A stretch of 64,000 nt of DNA from Leguminivora glycinivorella (taxonomy: Eukaryota; Arthropoda; Insecta; Lepidoptera; Tortricidae): positions 13,390,191 to 13,454,190 of the forward strand of contig NC_062972.1 of NCBI RefSeq assembly GCF_023078275.1, read 5' to 3'. The notes beneath the pieces were generated by a model that was not told where the DNA came from, made no database searches, and worked only from the letters and a program-made list of their open reading frames with translations. A program made the position numbers and the translations under genes. This document shows positions 36,101 through 48,100 of the stretch, one piece after another (position 1 is the stretch's first letter; each line of letters opens with the position of its first letter).

Positions 36101-39100
36101 CTACATAGAAGATGTGAACGACAACTCACCGAAGTTCCTGGACACACCATATCGTGTTACTGTTGATGAACTAACGCCAATTGGTAATACTTTATTTATA
36201 TATTTAAACTTTATTGCAAATTAAAGGAGGCACTTGTTGCAAGGGGGACTTAATGTTGCAAGGCATTTTCTACTAGTCGACCTTTAAATATTTTGTAACT
36301 TTTTTTAATAATACTTTTTAGTGGAACAGTTTTCAATGGAAAAACAAAGTTTCATGCATCGGCAAAGAAGTTCTTTGGTTTAGATTCAAAAACTCAGCTA
36401 TGTACTGTCGTAGATGGGCTTGATCATCGAACTTTTTTTTTCAATGGAAAAACAAAGTTTCATACTCGACAGCTCTTTTTCCAAAATTTAACAATCGTAA
36501 TGTAGGTTTAGAATTTTAATTATATGAAGGAAATTGTCGGACCATTTGTTATTGGGCTGCATTTAGATTTAAATATATAATTTAAATACCTTAATGGACG
36601 GATTCTTCTTTTGATATTTAACTCCTCCACTCAATAAATCAACTCATTAACACGACGCATTTTAGCACACCAATCGAAAACCGCAATTGCCGCAATGTGC
36701 TGAAACTCGGATGGGACTGAAAATAAAGTCATTGAGATGCCAGTGTGAATTAAAATTTATTTTTATTTATTTTTTTAAATTCCAGGCCTCACAATCTTCA
36801 AAAGCATCCACGCGTTCGACCGCGACAAGCCCAACACTCCTAACTCCGACGTGCAGTATACTATCAGCGGCGGCGACGAGGCTGGACATTTCGGTCTCGA
36901 GAGCTCGCACAAACCGGCCCTAGTGTTGAAGAAGCCTCTGGATTACGACGCTGGTGATAAGAATTCGATATAGTTATCACTGCATCGGTTAGTAAATTCA
37001 AGAATATAATTTGCTAACTACTGCTACTTACCTTGTAAATCTTTTTGGTCCGTGAAATGAGCTCGGATACTTCGCACACATATAAAAATATTTACAAAAT
37101 AATAAAAAAACATAAAAATCACTTAAAAAACCTAACCTAAGGTGTCGCTAGCAGCGCAGCAGGGCCCAAGCTGCCAGTGGTTACGGATACAAAGAGAAGA
37201 ATCGTCGAACATCTGCGCTGTGTCCACGATCACCGCCTTCTTCATCTGACTCTTGATTCAACCACTAAGCGAGTCTCTCAAGATGTTAGTTGAAACTCTT
37301 CATTATGAGACCGTTCGCTGTACCGATTATCGAGATAATGATCATGAAATCAACATACCACATGGCGGTTATCTCGTGAAGCAAGTCTACTCTAGATACT
37401 TTTTGGATTTGTCCTTCTCAGCCTTCACGAGATTCTCATCATGGTTGACGGTAATGTCGACAAGCACGGCCCAGCGTTGCGATTGATCTATTATCACAAT
37501 TTCATAAATTTTATTAATTTGATACTTACCAACTAGCCCCTAATTATTATTATTATTCGTGACTATCTGATTTAAATATTTGTTAAAGTCAAATGAAGGG
37601 TGCACGGACGAAATACAATTTTATTTATTAAATCCGAATGAGGTTCATTGAAAACAATTTGAAAATAATGCAAGGCTGGACTTTAAGAGCTATTTGCATT
37701 GGAGTCTCGCCAAATGCTCACTAATTCAAGAACACTTTGCATTTTAGCTTTACTTACTTTTTAATTTCTTTGTTGGAAACTGTAAAGATCAAAAGTTTAA
37801 AATTATACCTGCCGCGTGTTATTACGCACAACGCACATTTAAAATAAATACGTACCTGCCTGCTACGGTAGTTAGAATTTTCAGATATAATAATACCTAC
37901 TAAAACTGTATCTCCTCAGGGTAGCTCCTAAGTTTATAGACATATGCCTCCCACAGGGTCCGTAACGTAGGTAAAATTTGAAATATGAAAGGTCTATGAA
38001 GGACATCGTTTTTAACCCCCGACCCAAAAACTACGGGGTGTTATAAGTTTGACGTGTCTGTCTGTTTGTGTGATGGAAATAGATCCTTTATGTCGGGGGC
38101 TTTTTCAAAATTTAAATTTGTGGTTATACTTAATGTAGAGGTACTATCAGCTGCAAAAGAAAAGTGCATCGAGAAATTATGAAATAATTCATTGATAAAT
38201 TCGCCATGTAAAGTGCATGCATCTGATAGTGCTCATGTAACCAACTTCATTTTTTATTTTGTGGACATTATATCTAGTACCTACATTATGCTTTATATAT
38301 GTTTACCGAACATATAAATAAGAGCAATTTTATGGCCAAATTTTTAGTAACATTTTTTATTATATTTTAGCTAAGTATCTCATTGTTAATTGAGTTAAGG
38401 AAAATACGGAGTAAATTGTATAAACATACATTTATTCAATATTTCAGGACCGCGGTTCTCCAGCCCGAAGCACAAATGCGACAGTGCACGTCACAGTCCA
38501 AGACAACGATGACCTGCCTCCCAAATTCACTCAAGATGTCTACAAAACTCAAATACCAGAGTTTTATCCTTTCTATGTAAGTCATACTTAATTTAATAAT
38601 AGGATTGAAACATGAAATAAAACTTTTTCAATTTAGATTCACTGATTGCTTGGCGACGGGCATTTAAATTTTAGTTATACATAATAATGATAGTACTTTG
38701 GACTAATAAGGATTAATACTGAAAGGACTGTAACAATGAATAGAGACTGGTAAAAATAATATAAGTATCAATACATGTGATCAATTAATATTGATAATAT
38801 GATCTTGAAAATTATTTACACACCCAATTTTAAGTACAATTTGAACTTTTGACTTATCAAGTACTTGCAACAGTTTCGTCCGGTGGGCAACATTTAAATT
38901 ATAAAAAAAGTTTGTGTTAAAAATGCTACGCCATATCGTTTACAAGTCCCACATTCTTTATTATAGACATATTTAAAATCCCAAAAGCGTCTTCCAAAAT
39001 TATCATAATTTGACTGGGAAATTCACCTAATAGCCAATTCGTATTCAGAATTCACGTCTAATTCAAACCGGAGGGTACATATTGGGAGAGCATAATCTAA

Positions 39101-42100
39101 TCCCACCTTTTATAACCCGGCTTAAGTTAAGACCCCAAATTATAGGATACTCAATTCAAAATTCGAAGCTAGCAATTTAAATAAAATCCTGAGCTTAGTT
39201 TATGCAATTTTATCAATATTTAATAATTTAATATTTAATTCTTGTCTTTGATAACATTGTATTTTTCTTCGACGACATTCATTTGCAATCAGCTTGCACT
39301 GGAGTTGAATTGAGTTGAATGTTTCTTATACAAAACTAAAAAAGTTGATGAAAATTTATTGTATTTGTTGTAATGAGTATGGTTTTATAACTATGTTTTG
39401 TTATTTATGAGCCGAGCGTGTCACATTTTGTACCTGCTGAAGTGCTGACATTGATACTTACCTTTGATAGTAAACAGTCTCTGGCCCTTGGCTGTTCATA
39501 ATTTTTATGTGGTTGCAATTAATATCACGTAACAAGGCATTTTTATGTTTGCACCTTTTAAAATTTAGGCGCAAAAGTTGTGAGTAGGGACGGACTTCCT
39601 AGACGTTTTGACTTTGACTGAGTTTGGGCAGGGGCGGCTCACTCCGCGATTCTATCGCCGTGCTATTGTCCCAGATTTGTAAGAACCTCTTTTTGACACA
39701 TGACAGTATCCACAATACGTAAACTCACGCAACCTAATGAAATTTTAAATAAAATCCTGTAATAATATTTAAAAAAATCAAGTACTTAAAAACAATATTT
39801 CGCTTACTTTAAACATAATCTAGCACATGTTACATTTTTGCGGATCTTCGTTAGTGAGTATTTTACGATATTAATTTATCACGCAGGATTTTCTTATTAT
39901 GTCATTTATCATTCATTTTTATTTTTAACCCTTAATTTGGCAAAGTCCGGTGGGACGGACAGGTGATAAAAAAAAAAATTCGCTTTTTAGGTAGAATTTT
40001 ATTTAATTTAACATATGGAAAGAGACTCTTTTATGATACATGCTTTGTATAAAAATACTATTTGACCACTGTCAACACTCGTTTGACAGTTACTCGTCAA
40101 GATGGCACCGCATCAGAAGTCAACTGTTTTTAGCAAAATATTTATGCGTTTTTCTTTTGGTTTTTGTAAGAACAGGGTATTTCTGTTGTATAAATAATAA
40201 AATATATTACATAATAGTTGCAAGTGGTTATGTTTTCAATTTATTTCTCAATTTCTAATACTCATAATCATCATCTAAACAAGTTGTCCGCCGCACCGGA
40301 CAGTGCCAAATATATGCTAAATACGATTTGTCCGCCGTGGCGGACTATGCCAATGTTGAGGTGACACGTGTTGTAACAAATTATTATATTGTTTTGTTTA
40401 TTATTTTGATTTTCTTGTTTTGGTGGCCTGCTTTTATGCTTAGATTTTTTATTTAATCCAACAGCGTGTGGTCCTGGACCAAGCAGTTAAAATTTTGGCA
40501 CTTTTAGGTATACGTAGTGCGCGCGCGGATATTGTGAATGTTAGGCAGCGTTCCCACTTATCCGTCGCGTGTCTCGGGGCGCGCAAAGGGCGTCCGCGCC
40601 ACGCCACCTGAGTGTAATTCAAAAAGCGTCTCCTCAGTACATTTTGAATTACACTGAAGCGGCGTGGCGCGGACGCCCGTTGCGCGCCCCGAGACACGCG
40701 ACGCATAAGTGGGAACGCTGCCTTACATGTCGCGCGAGGGGCAATAAACATTAAAGAAAACCGGGTAGATCAAAATTTATAATTTCTTTGTCTGCCCCGA
40801 ACATTGATATAATTAATTTCGGGTAGTTTTGTGTTGTTTACATCTTCGACGACATTTTGCTGGGACATCACTGTCACATCAGTCTGTCGTGATCACGGCC
40901 TGTGCAACCTGGCCAAAAAGTCGGAAAAAAGTTAAAATAATGATATTTGACTATAAATATGTGTCAGTTTGATTTTCATACAAAATTATTATATTTGTTA
41001 ATTTTTAAAATAAATATATGTTAAGAAATACTTGTTTATTTTAAATGACCGTATGTTTGGCAGTGTCCGCCTCAGCGGACATATTAATTTATCCCAATAT
41101 TTGGCAGAGTCCGCTGTGGCGGACATATTTTTTTTCCAAAACTAATAAATCTAGATTTTTTTTAATATTTTTCGGACGCTTTAAAAACACCTGTTATTCA
41201 ATATATTAAGTAAAATCGGAAAATTTATGTCACCAGAGTCTCTGCCAAATTAAGGGTTAAACTAGTGCTGTGGCAGTCTGTCATTTCGATTCAAATGACA
41301 TTTCAGTAAGTTGATAGAAATCGTATATTTGTATAAGCGCCTCCTTGTACACAGGGTCTAATCGATTCAACCAATTCGAAATTAATCGTTAGATTTGGCA
41401 AACGATGCGTCTTAGCACATCGCAACATACTTCAAAACAAATGTGTCAAAAATGTGAACTTACAAATCCGGGACAATACGAGTACATGCCGGCGGCCGCG
41501 AGTTCGCGGCCTAGTCAGGGGTGGCGCGCGTTCTCACGGAACGGACGTTCGCACTTTCTAATGTTATTTCACGTTTTTTTTAAGGTTCATATGCGATGTC
41601 CGCGTGTGGAATGGCTAACAATGCTGTTAAAAAGACATCATGAATAAAATATGTACCATAGAACATTCTTACACAGATCTACTATTGATTAAGTCCCACG
41701 GAAAAGTTCGATAAGGCTTGTGATGTTGAAACTTGAACCAAAATACTGTATACATAGAAAGTACTCAAGACTTAAATATCTTCTTCTTCCTCCTACCCTT
41801 ATCCCACGTTATGTGGGGTCGGTACAACACGTCTTCCTCTTCCATTCTCCTCCATCTTTCGTCATCTCAACACTCACATCTTTCTTCCTCATATCCTCTT
41901 TCACACAATCCATCCAGCGTTGTTTGGGTTTACCCCTCCCTCTCCATCCATCAACCTTCATCTCCAACATTCTTTTGCCTATATGACATTCATCCCTCCT
42001 CATTACATGACCGAACCACGCCAACCTGCCACTCCTCATCTTTTCCGTTATAGGCGCAACTTTCAAACTTCCCCTAATATACTCATTCCTGATCCGATCC

Positions 42101-45100
42101 ATTCTGGTCACTCCACACATCCATCTCAACATTCTCATTTCCGCTACGTGCACTCTCCTTTCATCCTCCACCTTTGTCGCCCAGCATTCAGATCCATACA
42201 ATACAACAGGCCTCACAATCGTCTTGTAGATTTTCCCCTTAAGTTTAAGGGGCATCCGTCGATCGCATGTTGTCCCTGAGACCTGTCGCCATTTCATCCA
42301 TCCCGCATTTATTCTATTTTTCGTCACGGTCGATGCTTCCGTCATTTTGGAATAATGACCCAAGGTACCGGAAGACAAATATAATAGTATAAAATTTTAT
42401 CTGAGTAATTAATTCGTTTTAATCCATAGGCAACCCTATCATCCGACGCTGCACACGTGCGGCTGGTTTGTTTGTAAAAAAATTGTAGGCATTTAAAAAG
42501 GCGGCATTTCGTGAACATCAAAGCAGTGGGCCTTCTGTACTTGTACTATTATACTATATTCTGTGGTTCGGGCACGCTAAAGTAGATGCGTTTGCTTGAT
42601 TTATGGTTTATATATGAAATTATATTTATTTAATAATAACACAATATATTATGTGTTTTTTTTCGATATTTATTCTTATTTCTCAGGATAAAAGAATACA
42701 TAAGGAACTGATCTTCGATGATCCGATTCGTGCGTTCGACCAAGATCTCGGCGTCAAGTCAACGGTCCGCTACGATTTAGTATCTGGAAACGAAAGAAAG
42801 CTGTTTTCACTCAACATCATCAATGGAACGCTATTCCTCGACAAAGAAATAGATTTGGATGCCGAAACTGGATTATCAGGTACTGTAAAAAAAAACAATT
42901 TTCGACTACAGAACCACCTATTCCGATACTGCAATAGGATTTAAAAGGGTTTACAAAGAGTACACAAAATTTACTCATGAAGATGGAACGCCGTGAGTAC
43001 TACAACTAAGTATCATACTACATATTTTGTAATAGATATGATAAAATTCTGAGCTATATATTCCTCATAATTTTGTAAAGTTCCAAAAGTGTTAGTAAAA
43101 TAGTAATTGTGTTATTTATATAAGTTTATTTTAGGAAATACGTTCGTGATGAAAATCCAAGCTGCTCAAGTAGATAACCCTCTCAAAACTGCCCAAGCGA
43201 GAGTTGAAGTCGAAGTACTTGATTTAAACGATAACTTACCAGAGTTCATTAAATTAATAATTGTGTTATTTATATATGAATATTTCAGGAAATACGTTCG
43301 TGATGCAAATCCAAGCTGCTCAAGTAGATAACCCTCTCAAAACTGCCCAAGCGAGAGTTGAAGTCGAAGTACTTGACTTGAACGATAACTTACCAGAGTT
43401 CGAAGTCGACTTCTATAATATAAGCATCGTGGAAAATCTGCCTAATGGTAAAAAGTGTTACTTTTATAGCTTGCATAACTATATTTACCTATATCAAAGT
43501 CGTAGGTTGCATGATTTTTGAACAGTAATTTAAAAAAGTCTACCAAATGTAATAGACTTATGATAGAGCTACGACCGGTCTCAAAATTGTTTTAGTTGTG
43601 TTGCTATTTTTGTTTTAAATTTATTTAAGTAGGTTTATAAGTTCACTAGCCTCAACTTTTAATTATTTGCAGGGTTCAGTGTACTTCAAGTAATGGCAAC
43701 AGATAAGGATCAGGGTGACAACGGAGAATTTACATATCAACTTAGCGATCCTGAAGGGGCGTTTGTTATCGACCCCCGAACTGGCTGGCTAACTGTTCGC
43801 AATCAGGTAACCCTGCTACTTTTTTTTGTAATAGTTAATATTTAAAAATAAACACACTTTAAGTAAGCATCCTTTGTTTTTCAGACTGTCCTAGATAGAG
43901 AAAGACACTCATCATTAAAAATGAAGGTATATGCCAAAGAAAAAAATCCAAGTGTAGTTGGGACATTTTTAGACAAACAAAGATTATCAAAATATAGAAG
44001 GACCCCAACAACACCTCGATCAGTTTATAGAGATAAAACAACATATATATTCCCTGATAAAATCGGCACAAAAAATGAAAACGTCGAATACATAGAAGAT
44101 CTGCATCAGCTAATGTCATATGTTACAGTCGAAGTGACTTTGTTAGACGCAAACGATAATAATCCTGTTTTTGTGCCCAGCAACTTATATGAATTTGTAA
44201 TAAAGTCTAATTCTAAAGTTGGAACATTTATCGGAAAAGTAAAAGCAGTTGATCCGGATTTGGGGAGAAACGGAATGATTTTGTTTGACCTCCAAAGAAC
44301 TAGTAATTTAACAATAACATCGCCATTTCAAGTGGATGCGAAAACAGGTGTGATTACTTTAGCCGAATCGCCGGTCACTGAAGGAAGGCACGCATTATTT
44401 ATTGAAGCTTCGGACCAGCCAGCTAACCCGAGTGAAAGAAGATATTCATTAGCTGTTGTTACAATCGACGTATTAAAGTCAAATAAGGGTACGTTTTCGG
44501 ACACAAGTATTTTTTTCTTTTACTTGACTATTGAATCTTACTTACTACTTTTTGGTTTACAGGAACAAAACCCGAAAAACCTGGGTTTATAGGAGCTCCA
44601 TATGAATTCTGGGTTGGATCTAATGTCGGCATTGGGACTAGTGTAGGACAAATACGCATAAATGAAGCGATGGAAAAAAGTGATATTTCATATGACTTAC
44701 TTCACGGATATGAAGATGGAGGTGTATATTTTACCTACGATAAAAATTACAGTACTCTCCAATACTTTCAGATTTCAATTATTAAATTTGTTTTCAGTAC
44801 CATTTGCAGTGGAAGAAAGTTCAGGTGTTATAACGGTCATTGAAGAACTCTCCAGGTTTAATCGGCCATTATATGATTTCGAAGCCGTAGCAACGCAAGA
44901 AAATGCTAATGTGACGATAACCACAAATGCAACTGTGCATGTTGTCGATGTGCACGATGAAAGAGGAATATTATTAAAGTAATACAAATTGTCATTTAAG
45001 TTCATTAATTAAAACCGAAATAAATTACACATATGAAAGAAAAAGTGACCAAGTCCTCTGGTGCCTGAGGCTGGAATCCACCCTCAGGCACCAGAGGACT

Positions 45101-48100
45101 TGGTCACTTTTTCTTTCATATGTGTAATTTATTTCGGTTTTAATTTATATACATAGTAGTGTGACTACTTTAAGACAGCACAAGTTGAAATATTTTCAAT
45201 AGATTATAATTTAACTTGTGTTCATTAGAAGTTCATTAATGTTATGATATTTAAAACAAAATAATAACAATTATTATTTTTAGGGGTGCTAATTCTCCAC
45301 TTGTGTTTAATGTCAAAGAAAATGTTGCTGGAGCTACTATAGGACAAATCTTTCCTCTGAATATAAGCAACTTACCGGTCAACATGACTGGAAATATTCA
45401 TTTCATTATAGCTAATCACCACGACATTGCTGATGATATCACTATAGGTAAAATTTTGAATGTTTCGATAATTTATTTGCTAGCTTTACCTATGGTGACA
45501 AAGTTTTACACATTAATTAATACTTTTTCAGGTCAAGATGGGACGATATATGCCCAAAAACCTCTCGATAGAGAAAAACGAGACGTATACAGAATGACTG
45601 TAATTGCAGAATTTAATAAGGGTATGATAAATGGGGCTGGTATTTATCAAGTCACTATACACGTAACTGATGAAAACGACAACCCGCCAATATTTGAGTC
45701 TATTCTTTATGAAGGATTTATAACTGAAAATGCTAAAACGGGCACAGAAGTCAAAATGACAAACAACATTAAAGCAAATGATGCAGATACAGGATATAAT
45801 GCGCAGTTTATGTATACGCTGTTTGGAGATGGGCATGACTTATTTGACGTCGATGAAAATACTGGGGTTGTGTCATTTGTTGGCAGCAAGCTAGATAGAG
45901 AAGAAAAGAGTGTTTATCTTCTAAAAATAGTAGCAAGAGATACTGGAAGTTTAAGTTCTGAAGCTAAATTAACTATAACAGTTATTGATGAAAATGATTG
46001 TGAACCAAAATACAATCACATTACGATACCTATAGGGGAAAACGTAGACTTGCTTGAAGTTGATGAAAAGACAAATATCAAAATATATAGAGAAAAAAAG
46101 AACGAACTCACTGGAGTAGTTATAAACGTTGAAGCTAAACCAAGGAATAAATTTGCATTTATTAATGCAGTTGGGCCTATGTTTTCAGTTCCAGAAAACG
46201 TTGCCATCGGCTCCACAATTCTGAAAGTTAATGCTATAGATATGGATAGTGGAGTTAATGGACAATTGAGGTACGAGTTTATCAAGGAAGTTTTTATGCC
46301 TCCATATGCTATATCACGTAATGCGATGAACGTAAAACGGTATTTTGTAATCAATGAAAGACATGGACATATTATAGTTGCAAGAGCATTACCACCAGAA
46401 TCTGAATTCAGATTGAACATTTCTGCTATTGATGGTGGTGGTTTAAGCGATCACATTGCTATACGGTTTTTCATTACAGATGTTAATGATCATTTTCCAA
46501 TGTTCAAAAAATCTTGGTACAATTTCAATGTAGAAGAAGCGCAATACACAAGAAGAATATTAGGAAAAATTGATGCAACAGATGCAGACTTTGGACAAAA
46601 TTCAAATCTAACGTATTATATAGAGCCACCAAGTAAAGACTTGCCCTTTGAAATTGCTCCCCTTAGCGGTGTTTTTAGTGTTAATGGAGAACTTGACAGA
46701 GAAAGAGAAGATAAATATATATTAACCGTGGTTGCAAGAGATAATGGTCCAGAAAAAAAACTGTCATCATCTGTGAGTGTTGAAGTTCAAGTTTTAGATG
46801 TAAATGATAATGCACCAAAGTTTTTTGCGTATGATGATTTGCTAGAGTGGAAACACCCAGAAGCAGGGGAACTGACAAATCATAACTTTGAATCCGTTAT
46901 GATGATACCTGTATACAGAGCCACATTAGAAGAAAATGCTCCTATTGGATCTACTGTTGCAAGGGTTTATGCTAATGACTCAGATTTCATTGGAAATGGG
47001 AACGGATTGATCCTGTATAGTCTCCCTCAACGTAAAAATAAATTGAGTCTTTTTGCTATAGATTCTAAGGAAGGTATTATTACCACAACTGGTAGGCTCG
47101 ACTATGAAAGTCAATCAGTGCATAATATTACAATAACAGCATCTGATTTAGGGTCACCTAGTTTAAGCTCAACGGCTATTTTAATGCTCACTGTAACAGA
47201 TGTGCCCGATGACGTAGAAGTATCTGATAAACCAGTGTTTATTTCACGTTACTATGAACTGGAAATAGAAGAAAATACTAGAACTCCAGTAGAACTCCTT
47301 ACTCTCAACCTAACCGAATATTACGAGAATTTTAAGATGAAATACTTTATTCTCAATGAAAATGATTCAGACGTTAAAAAAACATTTGTAATAGACCCAA
47401 GAAATGGCACTTTATATTTAGTGAAAAGTCCAGATCGTGAAGTAAGAGATGTTTATGAGATTATAATCAGGGCCGAAAGGCAAAAGATTAGCAGGGAGCT
47501 TCCACATATGATATATCCCGTCTCAGACGACGTATTGGAAGGGATGAGTAAATTCGATGTTAAAGTAATTTTAAGAATTAAAGATATAAATGACAATGCT
47601 CCAAAGTTCATCAATGGAGGTCGACCAATGGTGACTGCGATACCTACGACAGCAGCCTTTGGTTATCAAGTTATACAGTTACAGGTAAAAAATAAGAGTA
47701 TTTTCGTTTTGTGTCATATTTTATAAACTATATTATATTATCTTAATTTAAATTATCGTTTATGCAGGCAACAGATGCTGATCTTGGAGTAAATGCTGAC
47801 ATTCGCTACCAGATACTTAACGAGCAATCGCAGCGGTTTGCTATTGATCCAGAAACAGGTCGAGTACGTGCGGTTGCTGCATTTGCACGAGATGCAGGAC
47901 GGGTCTTTGGATTTGATGTTAAAGCTACTGATAAGAAAGGTGCTGATGATGGAAAGTCTGCTATAGCTAACGTTTTTGTAAGTACATAAACAAAACAATA
48001 AATAAGCTCAACTCTAATCTTATGTGGTAATTTAATATAACATTGATTACAGGTGTATGTGCTCGATGACAACAAACAACTGCTACTTGTGCTCGGTGCG

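Noticed and set aside
41733..42279. 106- and 119-codon plus-strand frames
   Set aside because: Antisense shadows of the RTE-like LINE frame, rich in Ser/His/Pro.
44979..45283. Loss of the donor at the end of cadherin exon 10
   Set aside because: On first reading AAG-TAA looked like a stop without a donor, but AAA followed by GTAATA is a normal donor and the split codon rejoins as Lys.
45528..46878. Minus-strand frames of 65-134 codons
   Set aside because: Antisense to the large cadherin exon 12, which has clear cadherin motifs.
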